From Aurantibacter sp042094015 (GTDB lineage: Bacteria > Bacteroidota > Bacteroidia > Flavobacteriales > Flavobacteriaceae), in NCBI RefSeq assembly GCF_042094015.1, contig NZ_JBELDZ010000005.1, positions 1 through 60,076 of the forward strand: DNA of 60,076 nucleotides. The letters run 5' to 3'. Below are positions 9,033 to 18,452 of this stretch, piece after piece (position 1 is the first letter of the stretch; every line of letters begins with the position of its first letter). The notes beneath the pieces are model-generated. The model had not been told where the DNA came from. It ran no database searches and saw only the letters and a list, made by a program, of their open reading frames with translations. A program made the position numbers and the translations under genes.

Positions 9033-10322
9033 ATGAAATACGACAGAATAGATTCTAAGTTATTTATTAAAAACAGAAAAAACTTTGCTGCAAAAATGCA
9101 ACCTAAAGGAGTTGCTTTTTTTAACTCTAACGATATTTATCCTGTAAGTGCAGATAGTACTTTACCATTTGCACAACATAGAGACATCTTTTATTTAAGT
9201 GGTGTAGATCAAGAAGAAAGTATTTTAGTGCTATTTCCGGATTGCCCAAACCCTAAAAACCGTGAAGTTCTCTTTTTAAAAGAAACTAACGAGCATATTG
9301 CAATTTGGGAAGGCGAAAAATTAACCAAAGAAGCGGCTTTTACAACTAGTGGAATAAAAACGGTTTACTGGTTATCTGATTTAGAAAAAGTGTTATTTGA
9401 AATGATGACACAAGCCGAAACCATTTATATAAACACCAACGAACATTACCGTGCAAATGTAGAAACGCAAACTCGCGAGGATCGTTTTACCAAATGGATA
9501 AAAGATAAATATCCTGCACATAGTGTTGCTAAGTCTAATCCAATTTTACAACGTTTACGTTCTGTAAAAGACCAAATAGAATTAGATTTAATGCAAACTG
9601 CTTGCGATATTACAAACAAAGGATTTAGACGTGTTTTAGGCTTTACAAAACCTGGTGTTTTTGAATACAACTTAGAAGCTGAATTTATGCATGAATTTTT
9701 AAATAATCGTTCGGACGGGTTTGCATATACGCCAATTATTGCTTCTGGAAACAACGCTAATGTATTACATTATATAGAAAATAATCAAGAATGTAAATCT
9801 GGTGATTTAATTCTTATAGATGCTGGTGCTAGCTATGCTAATTATAGTAGTGATATGACTAGAACAATTCCTGTTTCTGGACGTTTTACCGATAGACAAA
9901 AAGCAGTTTATAATGCAGTAAATAAAGTAAAAAAGGAAGCAACAAAATTATTAGTTCCAGGAACAATTTGGGCAGATTACCATATAGAAGTTGGTAAAAT
10001 AATGACAAGCGAATTATTGGGTTTAGGATTATTAGACAAAGCAGATATACAAAACGAAAATCCAGATTGGCCAGCATATAAAAAATACTTTATGCATGGC
10101 ACAAGTCACCATATTGGGCTAGATACTCATGACTATGGAATTTTAACTGAACCAATGCAAGAAAATATGGTTTTTACTGTTGAACCTGGTATTTATATTC
10201 CAGATGAAAAACTAGGAATACGTTTAGAAGATGATGTTGTTATACAGGCAAATGGAGAACCTTTTAACTTAATGAGAGACATTCCAATTGAAATTGAAGA
10301 AATTGAAGATTTAATGAACTAA
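9033..10322 (+). CDS. pepP: Xaa-Pro aminopeptidase (aminopeptidase P, M24B)
   Basis: This cytoplasmic metallopeptidase removes N-terminal residues ahead of proline. The creatinase-like N-terminal domain is followed by the pita-bread domain. Two-metal ligands are visible: the Asp in LILIDAGASY and in YSSDMTRT, the His in GTSHHIGLDTHD, and the glutamates in TVEPGIYIP and IRLEDDV. The 429 residues fit the family. A strong hairpin terminator follows at 10345. Confidence 0.92.
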   Translation: MKYDRIDSKLFIKNRKNFAAKMQPKGVAFFNSNDIYPVSADSTLPFAQHRDIFYLSGVDQEESILVLFPDCPNPKNREVLFLKETNEHIAIWEGEKLTKEAAFTTSGIKTVYWLSDLEKVLFEMMTQAETIYINTNEHYRANVETQTREDRFTKWIKDKYPAHSVAKSNPILQRLRSVKDQIELDLMQTACDITNKGFRRVLGFTKPGVFEYNLEAEFMHEFLNNRSDGFAYTPIIASGNNANVLHYIENNQECKSGDLILIDAGASYANYSSDMTRTIPVSGRFTDRQKAVYNAVNKVKKEATKLLVPGTIWADYHIEVGKIMTSELLGLGLLDKADIQNENPDWPAYKKYFMHGTSHHIGLDTHDYGILTEPMQENMVFTVEPGIYIPDEKLGIRLEDDVVIQANGEPFNLMRDIPIEIEEIEDLMN

Positions 10323-10344
10323 TTAAATCTAGAATATCATATTT

Positions 10345-10374
10345 AAAAACCACTACATTGTTAGTGGTTTTTTT
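10345..10374 (+). terminator. Intrinsic terminator after the aminopeptidase gene
   Basis: AAAAACCACTA and TAGTGGTTTTT form an 11-bp stem with a six-base loop, running into seven Ts. It sits 22 bases after the stop and isolates the next gene. Confidence 0.85.
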
Positions 10375-10404
10375 GTATTTTTAAAGTAGAAAATAAAGAA
10401 GTCT

Positions 10405-10947
10405 ATGCAAACTAAAATAGCAATTCTAAGAGGCATAAATGTAGGTGGGCACAGAAAGGTTTTAATGGAAGACTTAAGACAAGTTCTTAAAAAGTTGGAT
10501 TTAGAAAATGTATCTACTTATATACAAAGTGGTAATATTATTTTTAGGTCGGACAAAAGCAATTCTGTTTTAGAAAATAACATTGAAAACGCTATTAAAA
10601 CTAACTTTGATTATAATGTTCCTGTTATTGTTAGAAGCAAAACTGAATTAACTTCAGTTATAGAAAACAATCCTTTTGATAGAGATGATGTTGATATAAA
10701 AAAGCTTCATTTTACATTTTTAAAATCAACACCTAACGAAGAAAAGGTTAACGAGTTAGATGTTAATATGCATTTACCAGATCGGTTTTATATTTTAAAC
10801 AAAGCCATTTATTTATATCTAAATAAAAAATCTCACGAAAGTAAATTATCTACTAATTTCTTTGAGAAAAAACTACAAGTTGGCGCAACAACCAGAAACT
10901 GGAAAACGACACTTAAACTATTAGAATTATGTGAGAATTTAAATTAA
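10405..10947 (+). CDS. DUF1697 family protein
   Basis: The N-terminus KIAILRGINVGGHRKV and the segment NVSTYIQSGNIIF are the hallmarks of DUF1697, a small cytoplasmic family (about 180 residues) of unknown function with a ferredoxin-like alpha/beta fold. The length is as expected. It stands alone between a terminator and the convergent brnQ gene; the two 3' ends overlap by 9 bases. No substrate can be read from the sequence. Confidence 0.88.
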   Translation: MQTKIAILRGINVGGHRKVLMEDLRQVLKKLDLENVSTYIQSGNIIFRSDKSNSVLENNIENAIKTNFDYNVPVIVRSKTELTSVIENNPFDRDDVDIKKLHFTFLKSTPNEEKVNELDVNMHLPDRFYILNKAIYLYLNKKSHESKLSTNFFEKKLQVGATTRNWKTTLKLLELCENLN

Positions 10948-12210
10948 TTTCTTTTTAAGGTTAGCCAATACAAAAACAAGTATTGAAGGTAAAACCCAAG
11001 CTAAATTTTCTTTAATTAAAGGAATTTTTTCAATTAGACTAATTATCACATTAGAGCTATTAAAATCTAAGGGAAATGCATCTGGAATACTAAAAAGCAT
11101 TGCTGTAACAACAACTGCTTTAAAAACAATTCTTGAAGTATACTTATCTGGCAATACGTTTAAAATTATTAGTACAATAGTTACTGGATAAATAATCATT
11201 AATATTGGAATGGCTATTTCTATAATAAAATGGACATCAAATTTCCCAATTAAAACACCAAAAACACAGCCTAATACTGCAACTATTTTGTAAACTAAGT
11301 CAGAATCATTAAAAAAGCCTTTAAAATAATCAGCAACACCAGTTATAATTCCTACAGCTGTCGTAAAACAAGCTAGTGCAACTAAAACACTTAAAAAAGT
11401 AGTCCCCATTTGTCCCAAAGTAGATGTACTTAATTGTGTTAAAATCTCAATTCTGGTTGCGTATTTTGGTATTAAAGAATTAAAAACAGCTCCTAAAGCA
11501 ATTAGGCCTGCATATATTATTAACAATCCAGAGCCAGCTATTAATCCAGACTTTGTTATTATTTCCTTTTTAGATTCAAAAGAAGAAAAGCCTTTTAATC
11601 TTAATGAGATAACAATAACACCACCAACTACTGCTCCGCCAATAGCATCGAAAGTTTGATAACCTTCTAGAATACCAGAAACAAAAGGTGTTTTAAAAGT
11701 AGAAGGATTTATAAATTCTGGAGATGTAAAAAGACCAACACAAATTATAGTTAATAGAATCACAACAATTATTGGGGTTAAGAACTTACCCATTAAACTT
11801 AAAATTCGAGACCTGTTCAATACAAAAACCAATACCAAAATAAAATAAATAGAACTGGTTAATAAAGCACTAGTTTCAAAATAAGGTTGAATAGACATTT
11901 CATGCGTTACACTTGCAGTTCTTGGTGCAGGAAGCAATACACAGATAACATAAATTATAAAACAATAAATAGATGCAAATAGTGGAGATACTTTTTTAGC
12001 AAAATCAAATAACGATCCTTGAAGTTTTGCATGGGCCAAAATAGCTAATATTGGAATTACAACAGCTGTAGTTATAAAACCTAGAGTAACCAGCCACCAA
12101 TTTTCGCTAGCCTGGACACCTAAAAATGGAGGTAAAATAAGATTTCCAGCACCAAAAAACATCGAAAATAAAGCAAAGCCAGTAATTAGTATTTCTTTAG
12201 TTTTATTCAT
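10939..12210 (-). CDS. brnQ: Branched-chain amino acid transporter, BrnQ/LIVCS family
   Basis: An inner-membrane Na+-coupled carrier for Leu, Ile and Val. The N-terminus ITGFALFSMFFGAGNLILPP is the LIVCS signature, and the 423 residues contain about twelve hydrophobic segments. It is divergent from the alpha/beta hydrolase (35 bases between the two start codons), so both promoters must lie in a very compact shared region. TATATTCG on the minus strand is a near-consensus -7 box for this gene. Confidence 0.92.
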   Translation of the reverse strand: MNKTKEILITGFALFSMFFGAGNLILPPFLGVQASENWWLVTLGFITTAVVIPILAILAHAKLQGSLFDFAKKVSPLFASIYCFIIYVICVLLPAPRTASVTHEMSIQPYFETSALLTSSIYFILVLVFVLNRSRILSLMGKFLTPIIVVILLTIICVGLFTSPEFINPSTFKTPFVSGILEGYQTFDAIGGAVVGGVIVISLRLKGFSSFESKKEIITKSGLIAGSGLLIIYAGLIALGAVFNSLIPKYATRIEILTQLSTSTLGQMGTTFLSVLVALACFTTAVGIITGVADYFKGFFNDSDLVYKIVAVLGCVFGVLIGKFDVHFIIEIAIPILMIIYPVTIVLIILNVLPDKYTSRIVFKAVVVTAMLFSIPDAFPLDFNSSNVIISLIEKIPLIKENLAWVLPSILVFVLANLKKKLI

Positions 12211-12245
12211 TTTAGGAATTTATCTTTACCGAATATAGAACAAAA

Positions 12246-13022
12246 ATGATTTTAGAACACAAAAGCGCCAAAATATTTTATTCCGTAACTGGTACTGGAG
12301 AACCTGTTGTTTTACTTCATGGGTTTCTAGAAAGCTCAACAATGTGGGATAATCTAATAGAAGATTTATCTGAAAAAAATCAAGTTATAACTATAGACTT
12401 ATTAGGACACGGACAAACTGATTGCTTAGGTTATGTGCATACAATGACAGATTTTGCAAATGCGGTAAATACAGTTCTAAATCACTTAAAAATATCAACT
12501 TTTAAAATTATTGGACATTCACTTGGTGGCTATATTGCTTTAGCTTTAGCGGAATTAAATCCAAACGCTATTAAAAGTTTGTGTTTAATGAATTCTACAA
12601 CAGAAGCAGACTCAAAAGATCGAATTGACTTAAGAAATAGAGCTATAAAGACAGCTAAAAAACAATATACTGGTTTAGTATCTATGTCTATTAGTAATTT
12701 ATTTTTCGAAGAAAACAGAAAAACATTCGCTAATAAGATTGAAGCTCTTAAAATTGAAGCTTTAAAAACACCTGTTCAAGGTTATATTGCTGCGCAAGAA
12801 GGAATGAAAATTAGACCAAATCAAACCGAATTTTTTAAAACCGCAAAATTCAACAAATATATTATAGCTGGAAAAAAAGATCCAGTTCTAGATTTTGAAA
12901 CGATTAAAAACATTTCCTTAAGGTGTAATGCTACTTTTATAGGTTTAAAAGGCGGACATATGAGTCAAATAGAAGATTTAGCAGATTTAAAGCCAGCCTT
13001 ACTTCAATTTGTAAATAATTAA
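12246..13022 (+). CDS. Alpha/beta hydrolase
   Basis: A cytoplasmic serine hydrolase with a catalytic triad: nucleophile Ser in IIGHSLGGYIAL (G-x-S-x-G), an acid near AGKKDPVLD, and His in GGHMSQIE. The oxyanion motif LLHGFLESS is near residue 25. At 258 residues it has a minimal fold with a small lid. The substrate (ester, peroxide-type or MenH-like) cannot be decided. TATCTTTA at 12221-12228 is a near-match to a -7 box. Its stop shares the palindrome TTAA (13019-13022) with the convergent thiL stop. Confidence 0.88.
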   Translation: MILEHKSAKIFYSVTGTGEPVVLLHGFLESSTMWDNLIEDLSEKNQVITIDLLGHGQTDCLGYVHTMTDFANAVNTVLNHLKISTFKIIGHSLGGYIALALAELNPNAIKSLCLMNSTTEADSKDRIDLRNRAIKTAKKQYTGLVSMSISNLFFEENRKTFANKIEALKIEALKTPVQGYIAAQEGMKIRPNQTEFFKTAKFNKYIIAGKKDPVLDFETIKNISLRCNATFIGLKGGHMSQIEDLADLKPALLQFVNN

Positions 13023-14071
13023 TTGTCGCCTTGAAAGTTTTTCCAGCCTTGTGCTTGCAACTCCACTTTGGTTTCTCCACGAGTTACTAAATGTTTTCCT
13101 CGTTCAGGCTCTGTCATATAACCAATAACTGTAAAATTAGGATTTCCTTTTATTTTTGGAAAATCTTCTTGAGAAATAGTCATTAGCAATTCGTAGTCTT
13201 CTCCACCATTTAAAGCAATGGTTGTACTATCCATATTAAATTCTTCAGCTGTAGAAATTACTTGTGGATCTAACGGGATTTTATCCTCATAAAGATCACA
13301 ACCAACATTACTATGCTTACATAAATGTAAAATTTCAGAAGATAAACCATCACTAACATCAATCATACTTGTTGGTTTCACGTCTAAATCTGATAATAGT
13401 TTTATAACATCTTGTCTAGCTTCTGGTTTTAATTGACGTTCAATAATATAAGTATAAGCATCTAAGTCTGGCTGACTTTGCGGATTCACTTTAAACACTT
13501 CTTTTTCACGCTCTAATACTTGTAACCCTAAATATGCCGCACCAACATCTCCGGTAACAATAAGTAAATCGTTTGGTTTTGCACCGGTTCTGTAGACAAC
13601 ATCATCTTTTTCAACTTCGCCTAAAGCTGTAATTGAAATTGTTAATCCAGATAAAGAAGATGTTGTGTCTCCTCCAACAACATCTATGTTATATAATTTT
13701 GCCGCGGTTTCAATTCCCGCATATAATTCTTCTAAAGCTTCTAGTGGAAAACGGTTAGAAACTGCTATTGACACAGTAATTTGAGTTGCGCTTGCATTCA
13801 TTGCAAAAACATCAGACAAATTAACCACAACAGATTTATAGCCTAAATGTTTTAATGGCATATAACTTAAGTCAAAATGTACACCTTCAACCAAAAAATC
13901 TGTAGTTATAACAACTTGTTTTTTTCCAAAATCAAGTACTGAAGCATCGTCTCCAATACTTTTAATCGTTGATTTATGTTTAATTTCAAAATTTTTTGTT
14001 AAATGCTCAATTAGGCCAAATTCACCTAAAGTATTTAAATCTGTACGTTGTTGGTTTTTATCCTCTATCAT
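13019..14071 (-). CDS. thiL: Thiamine-monophosphate kinase
   Basis: It phosphorylates thiamine monophosphate to the cofactor thiamine diphosphate, the last step of the thiamine pathway. Family features are SIGDDASVLDFG, VITTDFLVEGVHFDL (metal/ATP-binding acidic residues), VVGGDTTSS, VTGDVGAAYLGL and MIDVSDGLSSEI. The 350 residues fit the AIR-synthase-like fold. A complete promoter ends four bases before the ATG, so the mRNA is predicted to be leaderless. No other thi gene is nearby. Confidence 0.94.
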   Translation of the reverse strand: MIEDKNQQRTDLNTLGEFGLIEHLTKNFEIKHKSTIKSIGDDASVLDFGKKQVVITTDFLVEGVHFDLSYMPLKHLGYKSVVVNLSDVFAMNASATQITVSIAVSNRFPLEALEELYAGIETAAKLYNIDVVGGDTTSSLSGLTISITALGEVEKDDVVYRTGAKPNDLLIVTGDVGAAYLGLQVLEREKEVFKVNPQSQPDLDAYTYIIERQLKPEARQDVIKLLSDLDVKPTSMIDVSDGLSSEILHLCKHSNVGCDLYEDKIPLDPQVISTAEEFNMDSTTIALNGGEDYELLMTISQEDFPKIKGNPNFTVIGYMTEPERGKHLVTRGETKVELQAQGWKNFQGDN

Positions 14072-14075
14072 TCTG

Positions 14076-14105
14076 CAAAATTAAGTAATCTTTAGCAATA
14101 GACAA
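14076..14105 (-). promoter_or_regulatory. thiL promoter, predicted leaderless
   Basis: On the minus strand TTG (14103-14105), a 19-base spacer and TAATTTTG (14076-14083) form a full consensus promoter. Only four bases (CAGA) separate the box from the ATG, so transcription should start at or next to the A of the start codon. Confidence 0.65.
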
Positions 14106-14226
14106 GTTTTGTTTAACTGAACTTTTTTATCGACAAAATAATTAAGTCGAATGTTTTAACAGTTTATATTTATCAATATCGTAATAATTATATATTTTAG
14201 TTGCCAGCTCAACAAAATCTAACCAA

Positions 14227-15750
14227 ATGCAAGGCAAAAAACTACTTATCTTATTACTAGTATTACCAATTTTTTCTATTTCACAAGTACAAGAATGCAC
14301 TAACAATTTAGCTGGTGGAATTTATCCATGTAATGACTATGATTTAATGTCTAATATTCCTATTTCTGTATTAGCAAATACAAATGGAAATCCAGAAGGT
14401 AGTGATATTTGGGGTTGGACAGATCCGTTAAACGGAAACGAATATGCAATAATTGCTCTTACAAATAGTACTGCTTTTGTAAACATAACAAACCCTATAA
14501 ACCCAATATTTATAGGTCGTTTAGATTCTAATGCAGGTAATAATTATTGGAGAGATGTAAAAGTCTATAATAATTTTGCATTTATAGTAGCTGATAATGT
14601 GGGTTCTCATGGAATGCAAATTTTTGATCTAAAAAGATTAAGAACAGAAACACCTTTAAATCAAACTTTTTTAGCAGACTCAATTTATACAGGCGTAGGT
14701 AGTTGCCATAATATTGTTATTAACGAAAATGAAGCTGTAGCATACCTTGTTGGCTGCAGTTCTACTAATGGTGGAGGACCAATTTTTATAGATCTATCGG
14801 ATTTTTCTCCAAATTCCTTAGCTCCTAATCCCACTGCTACGCTAATTAGTGATTATACTGCAGGCGGATATTCTCATGATGCACAAGTGGTAACTTATAC
14901 TGGTCCAGATACAGATTACTATGATCCTGCAAATGGAATTACAGATAGGCAAATCTATATTGGTAGTAATGGGAATACAGATAAAGTTGTTATTTTAGAT
15001 GTTACCGATAAAAACAACATAATACCAATTAATGAGTTTACATACACTCAAACTAGATATGCACATCAAGGTTGGTTTACTGATGATCAAAAATATTTTA
15101 TTATGGGAGATGAAGTAGATGAACAATCGATAGGATTTAATACTAAAACAATAATATTTGATTTCACAGATTTAGACATAGACTTTGACGATGCAGCAAA
15201 CTCTGATTTAACCAGATTTTATTTTGGCCCAGAAAGAGCAATTGACCATAATGGTTATGTAAAAGGCAATGAGTTTTTTTTAGCAAACTATAGGGCTGGT
15301 ATGCGAGTTTTAGATATTTCAAACATTGATAACCAATCACTTAATCCAATGACAGAAGTTGGTTATTTTGATACTTATCCTGCTAGTAATTCCGCTAATT
15401 TTAATGGCGCCTGGAGTGTTTATCCATACTTTGATAGTGGAAACATTATAATTAGTGATATTGAACGTGGTTTATTTATAGTAAGAAAAAGTAATACTCT
15501 TAACACAACAGATTTTAATATAGAAAATAGAATTAGCTTAAGTCCAAATCCAGCAAAATCACATTTTACAATTAAATCTAATAATTCAACTATAAAAAGT
15601 GTTTTTATATATAATATATTAGGTCAATTAGTCTTTAAAAACAAACTATTAAATACTAAAACCTATAAGATTAGTACATTAAATATTCCAAAAGGTGTAT
15701 ATTTAGTGAAAATTAACAATCAGACTACTAAAAAATTGATTGTAGAATAA
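14227..15750 (+). CDS. Choice-of-anchor B protein with T9SS C-terminal sorting domain
   Basis: A surface or secreted protein of 507 residues. It has a signal peptide ending near SISQ, then an LVIVD-type beta-propeller core shared with the next gene: GSDIWGWTDP, YWRDVKVYNNFAFIVADN, GSHGMQIFDLKRLR, YTAGGYSHDAQVV, TRYAHQGWFT and DIERGLFIVRKSN. Residues from about 435 form a type A T9SS sorting domain (LSPNPAKSHFTIKSN, YNILGQLV, PKGVYLVKI, KKLIVE at the end), so export through the type IX system is expected. It is the first gene of a tight five-gene operon. The biochemical role is unknown. Confidence 0.9.
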   Translation: MQGKKLLILLLVLPIFSISQVQECTNNLAGGIYPCNDYDLMSNIPISVLANTNGNPEGSDIWGWTDPLNGNEYAIIALTNSTAFVNITNPINPIFIGRLDSNAGNNYWRDVKVYNNFAFIVADNVGSHGMQIFDLKRLRTETPLNQTFLADSIYTGVGSCHNIVINENEAVAYLVGCSSTNGGGPIFIDLSDFSPNSLAPNPTATLISDYTAGGYSHDAQVVTYTGPDTDYYDPANGITDRQIYIGSNGNTDKVVILDVTDKNNIIPINEFTYTQTRYAHQGWFTDDQKYFIMGDEVDEQSIGFNTKTIIFDFTDLDIDFDDAANSDLTRFYFGPERAIDHNGYVKGNEFFLANYRAGMRVLDISNIDNQSLNPMTEVGYFDTYPASNSANFNGAWSVYPYFDSGNIIISDIERGLFIVRKSNTLNTTDFNIENRISLSPNPAKSHFTIKSNNSTIKSVFIYNILGQLVFKNKLLNTKTYKISTLNIPKGVYLVKINNQTTKKLIVE

Positions 15751-15759
15751 ATTAAAAAA

Positions 15760-17118
15760 ATGAAAAAGACACTTCTAATTTTATTGACTTTTCTAAGTTG
15801 CTCAAGTATTTTAATTTCATGTAAAAATGACGACACCTCTGTAACAGTTAATACAAGTATTGATTCGGATGGAGATGGAATTTCAGATAACTTAGATAAT
15901 TGTCCTAATACATCTAACCCTAATCAAACAGACAATGACAATGATGGAATTGGAGACGATTGTGACAATGGTCTATCAGCATTATCGCCTTGTGTTGGGA
16001 ATATGGCTGGAATATACCCATGTAACGGGTTGGATTTAATGGGCTATATAGATGCAAATACATTAACTGGGGGAACTGGTCTTGAAGGTAGTGATGTTTG
16101 GGGTTGGACAGATCCTGTAACAAACCGAGAATATGGATTGGTGGGTATGGAAAACAGAACAGCTTTTGTTGATATCACAAACCCAACTAGTCCAATATTC
16201 TTAGGAAGTCTAAATAGTTCTGCTGGTTCAAGTCCTTGGAGAGATGTCAAAACCTATAATAATTTCGCATTTATTGTGGCTGATAATGTTGGTAGTCATG
16301 GAGTTCAAGTTTTTGATTTAACAAGATTAAGAAATGTAGATAATCCACCAGAGACGTTTTCAGAGGATGCAATTTACACTGGAGTTGGTAGCTGCCACAA
16401 CATTGTAATTAACGAAAATGAAGGTGTTGCTTATCTTGTTGGTTGTGTTTCTACAAATGGAGGAGGACCAATTTTTATTGACATATCATCACCAACAAAT
16501 CCAACACTTTTAGGAGATTATACTGCAGGAGGATATTCTCATGATGCACAAGTCGTTACATATAATGGACCAGATCAAGATTATCAAGGAAAACAAATCT
16601 ATGTTGGAAGTAATGGTAACACCGATAAAGTAATTATTTTAGATGTAACTGATAAAAATAATGTAATTCCTATTAGTGATTTTACATACACACAAACTAG
16701 ATATGCACATCAAGGTTGGTTTACGGAAGATCAAAAATATTTTATTTTAGGAGATGAACTCGATGAACAAGGATTGGGATTTAATACAAAAACACTAGTT
16801 TTTGATTTTACAGACTTAGACAACCCTGTACTATCTTCTAATCATTTTGGAGCGACTTTAGCAATCGACCATAATGGATATGTAAAAGACAATGAGTATT
16901 ATTTAGCTAATTATAGAGCCGGTATGCGTGTTTTTAATATTGATAATATTGGAGCAGCCTCTAATGCTTTATCAGAAACACATTATTTTGATACATATCC
17001 ACCAAATGACAATGCCAATTTTAATGGAACATGGAGTGTTTACCCTTATTTTAGCAGTGGAAATATTATAATTAGCGATATCGAAAAAGGACTGTTTATA
17101 GTTAGAAAGAGTAATTAA
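15760..17118 (+). CDS. Choice-of-anchor B lipoprotein with thrombospondin type 3 repeat
   Basis: A paralogue of the preceding protein with a different anchor. The SPII signal ends in a cysteine (SILISC, residue 21). Next come calcium-binding TSP3-like repeats (DSDGDGISDNLDNCPN and DNDNDGIGDDCDNG, about residues 36-72). The same LVIVD propeller follows (GSDVWGWTDP, SPWRDVKTYNNFAFIVADN, GSHGVQVFDLTRLR, SHDAQVVTYNGPD, RYAHQGWF). It ends right after DIEKGLFIVRKSN with no T9SS domain. It begins 9 bases after the first gene and ends 2 bases before the third. Confidence 0.9.
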   Translation: MKKTLLILLTFLSCSSILISCKNDDTSVTVNTSIDSDGDGISDNLDNCPNTSNPNQTDNDNDGIGDDCDNGLSALSPCVGNMAGIYPCNGLDLMGYIDANTLTGGTGLEGSDVWGWTDPVTNREYGLVGMENRTAFVDITNPTSPIFLGSLNSSAGSSPWRDVKTYNNFAFIVADNVGSHGVQVFDLTRLRNVDNPPETFSEDAIYTGVGSCHNIVINENEGVAYLVGCVSTNGGGPIFIDISSPTNPTLLGDYTAGGYSHDAQVVTYNGPDQDYQGKQIYVGSNGNTDKVIILDVTDKNNVIPISDFTYTQTRYAHQGWFTEDQKYFILGDELDEQGLGFNTKTLVFDFTDLDNPVLSSNHFGATLAIDHNGYVKDNEYYLANYRAGMRVFNIDNIGAASNALSETHYFDTYPPNDNANFNGTWSVYPYFSSGNIIISDIEKGLFIVRKSN

Positions 17119-17120
17119 CC

Positions 17121-18449
17121 ATGAAAGCACCTCATATTATTTTAATTGTTATTTGTTTAATACAATTAAGTTGTAAAAATAATGACGATCAGATTTTAAA
17201 CAATTCGGTAATTGGAGATTTAGAATTTGCTCAAAATTATGGAGGGCAAAAAAATGAAAGCGGTCAGTCTGTTGTAGCAACTTTAGATGGTGGCTATGCT
17301 ATTTTAGGATATACACAATCTACTAATGGTGATATTACCGATAAAGATGAAGACAGTTTTGATTATTGGTTGTTAAAATTTAATGCTTCAAATGAGTTAT
17401 TATGGTCTAAAACATATGGAGGAACTTTAGACGATAGGGGAAATGATATAGTAGCCACTCAAGATGGTGGCTTTGCAATTACGGGTTATGGTTCCAGTAA
17501 TGACAATGATATCAGTATAAATAACGGTAATCAAGATTTTTGGATTTCAAAACTAGACTCAGATGGAAATATAATTTGGGAAAAGTCATTTGGTTATAGT
17601 GGCTCAGATAGAGCATATTCTATTATTCAAACACAAGATCAAGGATTTTTAATTTCTGGCGTTTTAGATGTTACAGCATCTGCTGGTGAAGGAAATAGTA
17701 AGAATTATTTTATAGAGCATGCTGGTGGTGATTATTGGGCTATAAAATTAGACAGTAACGGAAATCAAGAATGGACAAAATACTTTGGAGGCAATTTGTC
17801 AGATGATCCTTATGGAATAACACAAACTGTAGACGGTAATTTTATTTTAGTTGGTTCTTCAGATAGCGAAGATGTAGACATTACTAATAACAAAGGTTCT
17901 TATGATTACTGGATTGTATCTATATCAAATTCTGGTGTTCTACTTTGGGAAAAAAACTTTGGAGGCACAGAAATAGACGAAGCTCGAGGAATAACAAATA
18001 CTTCTGATGGGAATTTTTTAATTATTGGAAATACAAGAAGTAATGATGTAGACGTTTCTAATAATATTGGTGGATCCGATATCTGGCTGCTTAAAATATC
18101 TCCTTTTGGTGAATTACTTTGGGAAAAAACTTTAGGAGGAACAGGTTTTGATATTGGTAATAGTATTAGCAAAAGTATAAATGGCTACATTATATCTGGA
18201 GCATCTAGAAGCCTAGATGGAAATATAACCGGTAACAATGGTCAAAATGATGCCTTTATAACAGAAATTAATGAGAATGGAGATCTCTTATGGACAAAAT
18301 CTGTCGGTGGATCTAACGAAGATTTAATATATGATAGTGTTCAAATTAATGATGGAACAATAGTTTCCGTTGGAGAAACAACTAGTAACGATTTTGATTT
18401 AAATAACAACAAAGGATTTACAGATTTATTAGTCCTAAAAATTAAGTAA
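17121..18449 (+). CDS. Seven-repeat lipoprotein, probable beta-propeller
   Basis: A lipoprotein (Cys19 in LIQLSC) of 442 residues built almost entirely from seven tandem repeats of about 55 residues. Each repeat follows the pattern GG...D..xxI..T.DGG..I.G.T.S.D.DI..N.G..D.W..K....G...W.K. Seven units with this Trp/Gly pattern fit a seven-bladed propeller exposed on the cell surface. I do not recognise a named family. Many Asp and Asn residues in the inter-blade loops could bind metal. It is the third gene of the operon, 2 bases after and 3 bases before its neighbours. Confidence 0.8.
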   Translation: MKAPHIILIVICLIQLSCKNNDDQILNNSVIGDLEFAQNYGGQKNESGQSVVATLDGGYAILGYTQSTNGDITDKDEDSFDYWLLKFNASNELLWSKTYGGTLDDRGNDIVATQDGGFAITGYGSSNDNDISINNGNQDFWISKLDSDGNIIWEKSFGYSGSDRAYSIIQTQDQGFLISGVLDVTASAGEGNSKNYFIEHAGGDYWAIKLDSNGNQEWTKYFGGNLSDDPYGITQTVDGNFILVGSSDSEDVDITNNKGSYDYWIVSISNSGVLLWEKNFGGTEIDEARGITNTSDGNFLIIGNTRSNDVDVSNNIGGSDIWLLKISPFGELLWEKTLGGTGFDIGNSISKSINGYIISGASRSLDGNITGNNGQNDAFITEINENGDLLWTKSVGGSNEDLIYDSVQINDGTIVSVGETTSNDFDLNNNKGFTDLLVLKIK

Positions 18450-18452
18450 AAA

